A stretch of 64,000 nt of DNA, from NCBI GenBank assembly GCA_016125215.1, contig WGMF01000034.1:1-64000 (forward strand), in the 5' to 3' direction. The notes beneath the pieces were generated by a model. That model searched no databases, was not told the DNA's origin, and saw nothing but the letters and a program-made list of their open reading frames with translations. Positions 53,811 to 62,239 of the stretch are shown here, piece by piece; the first letter of the stretch is position 1; the number at the start of each line of letters is the position of its first letter. The translations under genes and the position numbers were made by a program. This stretch comes from Phycisphaera sp. Its GTDB lineage: Bacteria; Planctomycetota; Phycisphaerae; Phycisphaerales; Phycisphaeraceae.

Positions 53811-55400
53811 ATGAGCCGTAGCAATTCGCTGGCAACGGTGGGTCAACCCGGGTCATTGGGAACGGCGGCTAGGTGGGTGCTGGCCGCCGTCGCGGTCAAT
53901 GCGTTGTGGCGCTGTGTGCGTTACGGGGTGAACTTTCCCCTCTGGGGCGACGAGGCCTTTGTCGCCATGTCGCTGCTCACGCACGACGTGCGCTCGATGT
54001 TCGGGGCGCTCGACCACGCCCAGGTCGTGCCCGTGGGGTTCATGCTCGCGGAGTTGGCGGTCACGAAGTGGCTTGGGCTAAGCGAGTACGTGCTGCGGTT
54101 GATCCCCTTCATCGCGGGCTTGCTCTCGCTGGTGCTCTATTGGCGGTTGGCGGTGAAGATGCTGCCTCGCTACGGGGCGCTGCTTGCGGTGGCCGTCTTT
54201 GCCGCGTCGTATTACCCGGTGCGCCACGCCGCCGAGGTCAAGCCTTACAGCGTGGACATGCTCGCTGCGCTGGTGATGACGCATATCGCGTGGGGCTTGT
54301 GGAGGCGCCCCGATCGATGGGGGCTGTGGGGTTTATTGGCACCGGTCCTGGGCGCAAGCGTGTGGGTTTCCTACCCCGCCGCATTCGTCGGGGGCGGGCT
54401 GGTCGTGGCGCTGGGGATGCGTGCGATGAGGGTGCAGCGCCGCGCTGCATGGACGGCTCTGGCGTGCGCGCTCGTGCTGGGTTTGAGCTTTATTGCCATG
54501 TGGAAGATTTCCGGGGCTGACCAGTCCCAGTCCGCAAAAGGGGTCAGCCAACTCCCGCAGTGGGTGCGCGCCTTCCCCGGTATCGAAAAGCCCTGGGGCC
54601 TCCCCCTGCGCTGGTTCATCGACACGCACACAGGCAACTTCATGGCCTACCCGTTCGGCGGGAAGAACTTCGGCAGCACCGGCACGTTTATCCTCGTCAT
54701 CGTCGGTATCCTCCGCATGTGGAGGCACCGGCGCGGTGTGCTGGCGGTCCTGCTCTGCCCGTTGCCTGTGATGTTCGTTGCCGCTGCGCTTCACAAATAC
54801 CCCTACGGCGACAGCGCCCGCATCGGCCAGCACGTTGCGCCTGCCATCTGTCTGCTCGCGGGAGTGGGTTTGCTGGTGCTGTTGCAGTATCTCCTCGGCA
54901 AGCCGCGTAAGGTTGCGACAGCGGCGCGCGTCACCGTGGCGCTGCTGTTGATACTGGCTCTGGCCCAGATGGCGCGGGACCTCTCGGTGCCTTACAAATT
55001 CTCCGCCGACGTGGGCGCGCGCAGGGTGATCGGCGAACTGGCCCGACGCGCTTCGCATGATGACCTGTTGGTCTTGTATGCCAACGCCGGGACCGAGGGG
55101 AGTGACCTGTTCTTGCACTACGGCTCGGGGTCGGGGGTGCGCAACCGGTTTTATGTCCGACGCAACGCGCCGTGCCCGGTGATCGACGCTGTGCTCCCGA
55201 CCAACCTGCCCGCTGTGGCCGGTGGGGTCTGGGTCATCTCCTGGCAGGGGGGCGACGCGGCACCCCGCACCGAAGACGTGCTGGAGGCGTATGTCCGAAC
55301 CCTCGTGCCGACGCTCGGTGAACCGACGGTCGAGCACCACGACCTCGGCGGGCGGGGCGAAATCCTGACCGTTCACCGCTTCGGGCAACGTACTGAGTGA
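53811..55400 (+). CDS. Polytopic membrane glycosyltransferase (GT39-like)
   Basis: A 529-residue membrane protein with the GT-C layout: first helix WVLAAVAVNALWRCV, then the acidic loop FPLWGDEAFVAMSLLT (Asp-Glu), LSEYVLRLIPFIAGLLSLVL, HAAEVKPYSVDMLAALVM with the charged loop typical of PMT_2 proteins, about ten helices, and a soluble C-terminus. It should use a polyprenyl-linked sugar on the outer face of the inner membrane. ATG 53811, 13 bp after metF, so the two genes share a transcript; no functional link is evident. Confidence 0.82.
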   Translation: MSRSNSLATVGQPGSLGTAARWVLAAVAVNALWRCVRYGVNFPLWGDEAFVAMSLLTHDVRSMFGALDHAQVVPVGFMLAELAVTKWLGLSEYVLRLIPFIAGLLSLVLYWRLAVKMLPRYGALLAVAVFAASYYPVRHAAEVKPYSVDMLAALVMTHIAWGLWRRPDRWGLWGLLAPVLGASVWVSYPAAFVGGGLVVALGMRAMRVQRRAAWTALACALVLGLSFIAMWKISGADQSQSAKGVSQLPQWVRAFPGIEKPWGLPLRWFIDTHTGNFMAYPFGGKNFGSTGTFILVIVGILRMWRHRRGVLAVLLCPLPVMFVAAALHKYPYGDSARIGQHVAPAICLLAGVGLLVLLQYLLGKPRKVATAARVTVALLLILALAQMARDLSVPYKFSADVGARRVIGELARRASHDDLLVLYANAGTEGSDLFLHYGSGSGVRNRFYVRRNAPCPVIDAVLPTNLPAVAGGVWVISWQGGDAAPRTEDVLEAYVRTLVPTLGEPTVEHHDLGGRGEILTVHRFGQRTE

Positions 55401-55491
55401 TCGAACCGCGCCCAGGTGACAACCGTGTTGAATCCACTAAACTGCTAGGCTTGGTTTTGAACTTTTCACATCCACACCAAGAGGTTTTGAC

Positions 55492-57495
55492 ATGTCATTG
55501 CAATGGGGCATCATCGGCGCGGGCAGCATCGCCGGGGCTTTTGCCGACGGCTTGAAAACATCGACCACGGGCAAACTCGTGGCGGTGGGCAGCCGGGACG
55601 AGGCCAAGGCTCAGAAGTTCGCATCGAGATACGAGGGCGTCACCGCGCACGGTTCTTACGAAGCGCTGCTTGCGGACAACAACGTGCAGGCGGTTTACAT
55701 CGCCACGCCCCATCCCCAGCACGGCGAGTGGGTCATCAAGTCCGCCGAGGCCGGCAAACACATCCTCTGCGAAAAGCCGCTGGGCGTGAACTTCGCGCAG
55801 GCGATGACGATGGTCCAGGCTGCGAAGGACCACGGCGTGTTTTTCATGGAAGCGTTCATGTACCGCTGCCACCCGCAGACCGCCAGGCTCGTGGAGCTCA
55901 TCAAGAGCAAGGCCATCGGCGAGGTGCGCATCATCCAGGCCAGCTTTGCCTTCAACGCCGGCTTCAACCCCAACTCACGCCTTTTCAACAACGACCTGGC
56001 CGGCGGGGGCATCCTCGACGTCGGTACGTACTGCACGTCGATGTCGATCCTCATCGCCGGTGCCGCGCAAGGCCAGGATTTTCTTGAGCCGACCGAGGTC
56101 AAGGCGGTGGGGCACCCGTGCGAGACGGGCGTGGACGGCTACACCGTCGCGGTCGCCAAGTTCCCCGGCAACATCGTCGCGCAGCTTGCGACCGGCGTGC
56201 AGGTCGGCATGGACAACGCCCTGCGCATCTTCGGCAGCGAGGGGTGGATCGTCGTCGATCAGCCCTGGCTCGCTACGGGTCGGCAGGGGGGCAAGTGCAA
56301 GATCGTCGTGAAACGCAAGGGCCAGAAGGACGCGGAGGAAATCTGGATCGAAGAACCCAAGAGCATCTACGGCGTCGAGGCGGACACCGTGGCCGCGCAC
56401 ATCGAGAACAAACAAGCCCCGTCCCCCGCGATGACGTGGGAAGACACGCTGGCAAACATGCGCTTCCTCGATTCGTGGCGAAGCGCGATCGGCCTGACCT
56501 ACGAGCAGGAGAGGGTCGCCCGCCTCATGCCCCTGGCCAACCGCCCGCTTCACTTCAACAAGAAACCCCGCATCCCGCACGGCAAGATCGCGGGCATCGA
56601 CAAACCCGTTGCACGCCTGGCGGTCGGCGCGGACTACGCCGGCGGTAACCCGCGCGATGCGTATGCGGTCTACGACGAGTACTTCGAGTTCGGTGGCAAC
56701 GTCTTTGACACCTCGTTCCCCTACGGCGGGGGCGCCAGCGATCTTGCGCTGGGCCAGTGGGTCCACAGCCGGGGCGCGGTGAAAGAGGCGGTCATCATCT
56801 GCAAGGGCGCCCACACGCCGCACTGCAACCCCGTCGCGTTCAAGTCCCAGTTCGATCAGTCGATGGAACGCTTCCGTTTGGACCAGGTCGACACGTACAT
56901 CTGGCACCGGGACAACCTCGACATCCCCGTGGGCGAACTCGTCGACGCAACCAACCGCGAGATTGCCAAGGGACGCATCCGGGTCTGGGGCGGGTCGAAC
57001 TGGACGCTGGCACGCTTCGACGAAGCGATCGCCTACGCCAAGAAGAACAACCTCCAACCCCCGACGCTCCTGAGCAACAACTTCAGCCTCGCCCGCATGG
57101 TCGACCCGGTGTGGGGCGGGTGCATCGCGGCGTCCGATCCCGAGTCCCGCGCGTGGCTCACGAAGACGCAGGTCAACCTCATCCCGTGGTCGAGCCAGGC
57201 ACGAGGCTTCTTCACGCCCCGGGCCGACCCCTCGCCGCAGGAGCAGACCGACAAGGAACTGCTGCGCTGCTGGTACAGCGACGACAACTTTGAGCGCCGC
57301 AAGCGCGCCTACGAAATGGCAGCCAAACGCAAGTGCGACCCGATCTGCATCGCCCTGGCCTACGTGCTCACCCAACCCTTCCCGACCTTCCCGCTCATCG
57401 GCCCCCGCCGAATCAGCGAGCTGCGGTCGTCCATGGGGGCCTTGGATGTCACCCTCACACCCGACGAGGTCAAGTGGCTGAACCTGGAGACGTAA
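55492..57495 (+). CDS. Gfo/Idh/MocA oxidoreductase fused to aldo-keto reductase
   Basis: A 667-residue fusion. Residues about 1-345 are a Gfo/Idh/MocA dehydrogenase: GIIGAGSIAGAF (NAD-binding), YIATPHPQHGEW, CEKPLGVN (catalytic Lys), FMEAFMYRCHPQ. Residues about 370-667 are an aldo-keto reductase with the whole tetrad: Asp in GGNVFDTSFPYGGGASD, Tyr in PYGGG, Lys in EAVIICKGAHTP, His in TYIWHRDN; PLIGPRRISELRSSMGAL ends the barrel. A two-step sugar oxidation/reduction in one chain, perhaps an epimerisation through a keto intermediate, is plausible. ATG 55492 with CCAAGAGG upstream. Confidence 0.9.
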   Translation: MSLQWGIIGAGSIAGAFADGLKTSTTGKLVAVGSRDEAKAQKFASRYEGVTAHGSYEALLADNNVQAVYIATPHPQHGEWVIKSAEAGKHILCEKPLGVNFAQAMTMVQAAKDHGVFFMEAFMYRCHPQTARLVELIKSKAIGEVRIIQASFAFNAGFNPNSRLFNNDLAGGGILDVGTYCTSMSILIAGAAQGQDFLEPTEVKAVGHPCETGVDGYTVAVAKFPGNIVAQLATGVQVGMDNALRIFGSEGWIVVDQPWLATGRQGGKCKIVVKRKGQKDAEEIWIEEPKSIYGVEADTVAAHIENKQAPSPAMTWEDTLANMRFLDSWRSAIGLTYEQERVARLMPLANRPLHFNKKPRIPHGKIAGIDKPVARLAVGADYAGGNPRDAYAVYDEYFEFGGNVFDTSFPYGGGASDLALGQWVHSRGAVKEAVIICKGAHTPHCNPVAFKSQFDQSMERFRLDQVDTYIWHRDNLDIPVGELVDATNREIAKGRIRVWGGSNWTLARFDEAIAYAKKNNLQPPTLLSNNFSLARMVDPVWGGCIAASDPESRAWLTKTQVNLIPWSSQARGFFTPRADPSPQEQTDKELLRCWYSDDNFERRKRAYEMAAKRKCDPICIALAYVLTQPFPTFPLIGPRRISELRSSMGALDVTLTPDEVKWLNLET

Positions 57496-57705
57496 GTTTG
57501 TTATCCTCATATCGAGCCTTGTCGCATTCCGGGTGTGCGACGGGCGAACGTGGGGCAAGCCCCACGGCTGAATAAAGCTTCGCGTGGAAACCCCGTTGGC
57601 GAGCCGAACCGCCGACGGGAGCCTGAAACCCTCGTTCGGCGACATCGGCCTGTTGATCGCAATAGGCCAACGTCAAAGCCATCCCTCCACGCGGAGTGCT
57701 TTTCA

Positions 57706-59133
57706 ATGCCCGGTTCTATCGTCCCCCTCCCCGTGATGCTCGAAGACGAGCAGGACCGCAAGGCCTACGAACAGCTCGAAGCCCCCAAGGCCATCGTCGT
57801 GCGCTACGGCTACATGAAGATGATTGCCGAGCTGCCCTACGACGGTGACGCCAAGCCCGGCTGCGGGAGCAAGCTCGTCATCCGCTCGCCGCGCGGCAAC
57901 GAACTGGCCACCATGCTCACCACCACCTGCCCCAACGCCGGCTGCGGCAACGCCGTCTCGCGTAAACAGATGCTCCAGTACGTCGAGAACTCCGGCGGGA
58001 AGGACTACCCCTTCACCACGCAGGGCAAAATCCTCCGTGTCGCCACGGTCGACGACCTCAACGAACAGGCCCGGCTCGACGCCAAAGCGCCCGAAACCCG
58101 CAGGATCGCCCAGCGCATGATCCGCGAGATGGACCTGCCCATGAAGCTCGTCGAGGTCGAGCAACTGCTCGGCGGGGAACGCATCATCTTCCACTACACC
58201 GCGGAACAGTGGGTCGACTTCCGTGAACTGGTCCGCCACCTCGCCGGCGAGTTCCAGACGCGGATCGAGATGCACCAGGTCAACGCGCGCGACGAGGCGC
58301 GCATCGTGGCCGACTACGAAAAATGCGGCCAGCACTGCTGCTGCAAACAATTCCTCAAGGTGCTCAAGCCCGTATCGATGCGCAACGCCAAGATCCAGAA
58401 AGCCACGCTCGACCCGACGAAGATCTCCGGGCGATGCGGCCGACTCATGTGCTGCCTGCGTTACGAAGAAGAATCCTACGACTCGCTGCGCAAGCGCCTG
58501 CCCAACCGCAACAGCCGTGTGATGACGCCCGACGGCCCGGGCACGGTGCTCGACTCGCAAATCCTGACGCAGCTCGTGCTCATCCAGGTCGACACGCAGG
58601 TCAAGCCGGCAGCCTACCCGGTGGAGAACATCACCGTGATGACCAAGCAGGAGCAGGCTGAGCACCCGCGCCCGGAGGCCCGCTTCCCCGACGGCGGCGG
58701 CCGTCCGCAACGCGGTGAGCGTCGGCCAAGGTCGGGCGAGGGTCGGGGTGACGCGCCGCGTGAACCACGCAGGCCCAAGCCCGGTGAGCCGTTGCGTGAT
58801 GAAGAGTCACAAGAGGCCGGCCCCGAGGTTGAGGCAGATCAGGTCTCGTCCGAGCAAGATGACAGTGAGGGTCCGTCTGGCACGGGTGATGATGCGCAAC
58901 CCCCGTTCGGCGACGCAGACGACATCGAGACACAGGGTGACGGGACGGTCGGTGAATCCGAAGCGGTGCAGGGCGAGAGCCGCAGCCGAAAGCGTCGAAG
59001 GCGTCGCAGGCGCAGGCGCGGCGGATCGGGACCGGGGGGGTCGAACCCGGGGGGATCGGATCAGGGAAGCTCAGGCCCGGGTGGGCCGGGTCCGGGCGGA
59101 ACGGGTTCCGGTGGCGGTGAGCCTTCCGAGTGA
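57706..59133 (+). CDS. PSP1 (RicT-like) protein with basic Arg/Gly tail
   Basis: A 475-residue protein. Residues about 25-310 are a PSP1 domain: VVRYGYMKMIAELPYD at the N-terminus, MKLVEVEQLLGGERIIFHY, and two Cys clusters, YEKCGQHCCCKQFLK and SGRCGRLMCCLRYE, which in RicT help hold iron-sulfur clusters in the Y-complex acting with RNase Y. The last 140 residues are acidic (SEQDDSEGPSGTGDDAQ), then a ten-Arg run, then Gly/Ser/Pro repeats. Such a tail suggests RNA binding. ATG 57706 is used; an in-frame ATG at 57535 adds 57 residues with no family match. A GTGGGGCAAGCCCCAC palindrome lies upstream near 57548. Confidence 0.85.
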   Translation: MPGSIVPLPVMLEDEQDRKAYEQLEAPKAIVVRYGYMKMIAELPYDGDAKPGCGSKLVIRSPRGNELATMLTTTCPNAGCGNAVSRKQMLQYVENSGGKDYPFTTQGKILRVATVDDLNEQARLDAKAPETRRIAQRMIREMDLPMKLVEVEQLLGGERIIFHYTAEQWVDFRELVRHLAGEFQTRIEMHQVNARDEARIVADYEKCGQHCCCKQFLKVLKPVSMRNAKIQKATLDPTKISGRCGRLMCCLRYEEESYDSLRKRLPNRNSRVMTPDGPGTVLDSQILTQLVLIQVDTQVKPAAYPVENITVMTKQEQAEHPRPEARFPDGGGRPQRGERRPRSGEGRGDAPREPRRPKPGEPLRDEESQEAGPEVEADQVSSEQDDSEGPSGTGDDAQPPFGDADDIETQGDGTVGESEAVQGESRSRKRRRRRRRRRGGSGPGGSNPGGSDQGSSGPGGPGPGGTGSGGGEPSE

Positions 59134-59171
59134 TCGACCCATACATATGATTAGATCAACCGGCGTCTTGT

Positions 59172-59298
59172 ATTCCCCTCTCCCTCTTCAGAGGGAGGGG
59201 CCGGGGGAGGGTGTTCTCTCTTGTATTTGCAGAAGACATCCCCTCCCCCATCCCCTCGCCTTGAAAGGGGAGGGGGATTATTGAAGCTGGTTGCTCTA
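59172..59298. repeat. CT-rich palindromic repeat (family E), copy 2 (inverted)
   Basis: The reverse complement of the element at 45855-45980 with scattered substitutions. It runs up to the stop codon of the minus-strand lipoprotein gene at 59296. Confidence 0.88.
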
Positions 59299-60303
59299 GG
59301 GTTGGACCTCGATCACAAGCAGCATCTGGATGCGTTTGCCAAAGCGTGATCCGGAGAGCAGCGCCGCGCCGAGAGAATCGGGTTGCGGGGCGCGTGGCTG
59401 GGTGGCCTCCTGCGGGGGGCTATCGTCAGGTGGTGTGGTTCCATCGACCGTCGGTTCAGGCCCCGGGTTTTGAGCTTCCGGGGTTTGAACTTCCGGGGTT
59501 TGAACTTCCGGGGTTTGGACTTCCGGGGGCGGGGGAGCTTCCGGGGGGGTGAGGGCGATGAGCAGCAGGTGGCTTGGGTCGAGTGTGGCGGTGAGACTGA
59601 GTTTTTTGAATTGCACGCCGTCGAGTTCTTTTTCTTTCGGTGTGCGGACGAGGATCGAGGGTTGCGGGAAGTGGTGGTGGGGTGTGAGGGTGAGCAGGAC
59701 GCCGTCGCCGTCGCGCCAGTGGGCACTGACAAGCCACTGAATGCGACCGGGTCGGAAGTCGGTGGGGCAGACCGTGTCGTCATCGTTGACCAGTTTGATG
59801 TTCACCGTTTTGTTGAAGGCGGGAGAGGTGGTCAGGACGATCTTCCCGCCCCCCGGAAGGTTTGTTTCGTTTGAGTCATCGTGGGGTGGGGTGTGGTCGG
59901 GCGTGGGCTGATCGGCTGTGGGATTGTTGGGTGTCACACGGAAGGTCTGCGTCTGCAGGCCCATCACGGACGGGAAGCGGTCGCTGAAGTTTTTCCATTG
60001 GGATTTTTCGACCGTAGCCAGGCGCAAGCCGTTGCGTTGCCAGCGGGCCATCGCCGGCACCGCGGTGTCGATGGATTGCGTCAAGGCCCAGGCTTTTTCC
60101 AGGTCCGAAGCCCACGGCAGGTCGATGCGTGTGACCACGAGCGTGACGCTCCGAGATTTTTTTGCATCGGGGTCGACCGGGTCGGCCGGGGTGTAGGGGC
60201 TGGCCAGGTCGCTGATCCGTGGGTATGTCCGGGTCGGTCGGCCCTTGCCGGCACAGCCCGCGATCAGCACACACCCAAGCGTCACCAAGACCCAACGCTC
60301 CAT
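59296..60303 (-). CDS. Lipoprotein with C-terminal PEVQT repeats
   Basis: A 335-residue predicted lipoprotein: signal MERWVLVTLGCVLIAGC (lipobox IAGC). The body has a beta-rich region (SRSVTLVVTRIDLPWASDLE, GGKIVLTTSPAFNKTVNIKL, GRIQWLVSAHWRDGDGVLLT) of unknown function. Near residues 262-290 there are tandem Pro-Glu-Val-Gln-Thr units from a 15-bp CTTCCGGGG repeat, followed by a Pro-rich stretch and a short ordered end (GKRIQMLLVIEVQP). ATG 60303 is preferred to an ATG at 60339. It follows the aminotransferase gene by 41 bp on the same strand. Confidence 0.75.
   Translation of the reverse strand: MERWVLVTLGCVLIAGCAGKGRPTRTYPRISDLASPYTPADPVDPDAKKSRSVTLVVTRIDLPWASDLEKAWALTQSIDTAVPAMARWQRNGLRLATVEKSQWKNFSDRFPSVMGLQTQTFRVTPNNPTADQPTPDHTPPHDDSNETNLPGGGKIVLTTSPAFNKTVNIKLVNDDDTVCPTDFRPGRIQWLVSAHWRDGDGVLLTLTPHHHFPQPSILVRTPKEKELDGVQFKKLSLTATLDPSHLLLIALTPPEAPPPPEVQTPEVQTPEVQTPEAQNPGPEPTVDGTTPPDDSPPQEATQPRAPQPDSLGAALLSGSRFGKRIQMLLVIEVQP
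59456..59545. repeat. 15-bp CTTCCGGGG coding minisatellite
   Basis: Units CTTCCGGGGTTTGAA repeat three to four times inside the lipoprotein gene and keep its frame (5 codons per unit). Confidence 0.85.
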
Positions 60304-60344
60304 GTCGCCGGCTCCTTCTCTTTGACGATACACCACCATTCGAT

Positions 60345-61601
60345 TCAGACCGCAATCACCCGTTCCAGCACATCCAACCCGCGGTGGACCTCGTCATCGG
60401 TGACGACCAGCGCCGGTGCCAGGCGCAGCACGAGCGACTGCGCCGCGTTGATGAGCAGGCCCTTTTCCAGGCACGTGTCCACGACTTCTTTGGCGGACTT
60501 GAACCACGGTTGGTGTTCGGTTGTCAGTTCGACGCCCACGAACAGGCCCTTGCCTCGAACCTGTTTGATGTGCGGGCAGTTGGCCGCGAAGCGGTTGAGG
60601 CGTTCGATCATCAGTTGGCCCAGTTGCGAGGCGCGGTGGAGCAGGTTGTCGCGTTCGATGATCTCGAAAATCTTAGCGGCCACCGCCATCGAGAGGCAGT
60701 TGCCCCCGAGCGTGGTGGCGTGGCGCACGACGCCCTGTTTGGCAGCGTCGTAATAAGCCGCCATTTTTTCATTGGCGCACATCACGCCGACGGGCAGGCC
60801 GCCGCCCACGCCCTTGGCCAATGTCATGATGTCGGGCGCGACGCTCCAGTGCTGGTGCGCAAACCACCGCCCCGTGCGACCGCAGCCGGTCCACACCTCG
60901 TCGCAGACCCACGCAAGGTCGTGCTCATCGCACAACGCCCGCACCCCGGGAAGGTAATCGTCGCTGGGCATGTTGACCCCGCCCTCGCCCTGGATCGGCT
61001 CGAGCATGACGGCGCAGGTCTCGTGATCGATGGCGTTCTTGAGCGCTGCGAGGTCGTTGAAGGGGACGTGGACGAAGCCCGGCAGGTGGGGCGAAAAACC
61101 GGTGCGGACTTTTTCCTGACCCGTGGCGACCATCCCGCCGAACGAGCGTCCGTGGAAGCTGCCCAGCGCGGTGATGACTTTGTAGCGCCCGTCGGGGCCG
61201 GTGGCCTTGTGCGGTTTGGCTTTGCCGTGCAGGCGTGCGAGTTTGATGGCGGCGTCGTTGGCGTCGGCCCCGCTGTGGCTAAAGAGGCTCCTGCCCGCAA
61301 AGCCGTGGCGGTGGATCGCCCCGGCGATCCGCGTCTGGGGCTCGGTGTGGAAGAGGTTGCCCACGTGCCAGAGGGTCTGCGCCTGTTGGTGGACGGTCTG
61401 GACGAGTTCGGGGTGACAGTGCCCGAGGATCGGCCCGCCGAAGCCGGCAAAGAGGTCGAGGTATTCCTTCCCGTCCGCGTCCCACATCGTCGCGCCTTTG
61501 CCCCGCACCAGGGCGATGGGATAGCGCACGATGTTGTTCACCATGTATTCGTCGTGGGCGCCGATGATCTGTTGCGTGGTCTTTGTCTGAGGCTTAGTCA
61601 T
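60345..61601 (-). CDS. Class III aminotransferase (acetylornithine type)
   Basis: A 418-residue PLP enzyme. Motifs: GKEYLDLFAGFGGPILGHCH, SHSGADANDAAIKLARLHGK, GSFHGRSFGGMVATGQEK, VMLEPIQGEGG, CDEVWTGCGRTG and the PLP Lys in DIMTLAKGVGGGLPVG. It resembles acetylornithine/ornithine or gamma-aminobutyrate aminotransferases; the acceptor is 2-oxoglutarate or pyruvate. ATG 61601 has GAAAGA upstream and begins the fold; ATG 61616 is an alternative. The frame is open further upstream through a REP palindrome into the transposase-like domain (61617-62132), so a 595-residue fusion is possible but unlikely to be the main product. Confidence 0.88.
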   Translation of the reverse strand: MTKPQTKTTQQIIGAHDEYMVNNIVRYPIALVRGKGATMWDADGKEYLDLFAGFGGPILGHCHPELVQTVHQQAQTLWHVGNLFHTEPQTRIAGAIHRHGFAGRSLFSHSGADANDAAIKLARLHGKAKPHKATGPDGRYKVITALGSFHGRSFGGMVATGQEKVRTGFSPHLPGFVHVPFNDLAALKNAIDHETCAVMLEPIQGEGGVNMPSDDYLPGVRALCDEHDLAWVCDEVWTGCGRTGRWFAHQHWSVAPDIMTLAKGVGGGLPVGVMCANEKMAAYYDAAKQGVVRHATTLGGNCLSMAVAAKIFEIIERDNLLHRASQLGQLMIERLNRFAANCPHIKQVRGKGLFVGVELTTEHQPWFKSAKEVVDTCLEKGLLINAAQSLVLRLAPALVVTDDEVHRGLDVLERVIAV

Positions 61602-61616
61602 ATCTGAATCTTTCAT

Positions 61617-62132
61617 AGACGCGGATGAATACCCGCGTTGAGCGTGTGTTTGTTTTTTTGTATCCGTTTCACTCCACCGCACACCGCCGTGCCGTGGCAG
61701 GTATTGCCCCATAAGGTACTCAAAATGTTTCTGATCCGTGACACGCTTTCGGCTCGCCCCGCGCCCGAACCACGGACCTGTTTGATCGAGCGTCTTACTC
61801 AACTCCGCGCCTAGTCGGCGTTTGAGTGTGTTGCTCACCGTTTTCCATTCCAAGAACTCGCACCAGCTCACGAGCAGATGCGCGTGTGTGGTCGAGGTTG
61901 CGATCTGATGCAGACGCCAACCGTTTTCACAGCAAATTGTCTGGGCCTCGCTCACGAGGATCGTTTGTTTGGGTTGATCGAATATCACCGGTGGGTGGCT
62001 GGCGCGATCGTTGTATTCCCTGGCCGCCCCGTGATCTTGGGGAAGAACCCCTTCCCCTTTCCGTACATAACCTTGTGGGCGGTCGGGCATCCATGAGCGG
62101 TAGGCGTGGAAGGTGAACAGGTAGACCGCCAT
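61617..62132 (-). CDS. REP-associated Y1/HUH transposase-like protein, no stop of its own
   Basis: 172 codons from ATG 62132. It opens VYLFTFHAYRSWMPDRPQGY, similar to REP-associated tyrosine transposases (RAYT), and has the HUH-type metal motif in STTHAHLLVSW (His-Ala-His) and an expected catalytic Tyr region QKHFEYLMGQYLPRHGG. The gene is flanked by palindromes with an CCGCGGAT core: a pair at 62151-62217 upstream and a single degenerate copy at 61620-61637 downstream. The frame reads through the downstream palindrome into the aminotransferase without a stop codon. It should cut single-stranded REP hairpins. Intact catalytic residues suggest it may be active, or recently so. Confidence 0.7.
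61620..61637. repeat. Degenerate single REP (family B)
   Basis: CGCGGATGAATACCCGCG: arms CGCGG and CCGCG. It is the downstream partner of the pair at 62151-62217 and lies inside the open frame between transposase and aminotransferase. Confidence 0.75.
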
Positions 62133-62150
62133 GTTGTGAATTGTATCGGG

Positions 62151-62217
62151 GACCGCGGATATTCATCCGCGGCTACAAACAACACAGCTTCACAGCCGCG
62201 GATGAATATCCGCGGTC
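62151..62217. repeat. REP pair (family B) upstream of transposase gene
   Basis: Arms 62151-62173 and 62195-62217 are perfect 23-bp inverted copies. Each arm is itself a hairpin (CCGCGGAT with ATCCGCGG). It lies between the divergent transposase and membrane-protein genes. Confidence 0.92.
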
Positions 62218-62239
62218 TTGGCTCTATCATCCGCACTTT

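Noticed and set aside
62141-62239. Start of the 62240 membrane protein inside the REP pair
   Set aside because: The extra 33 residues are the translation of the palindromes.
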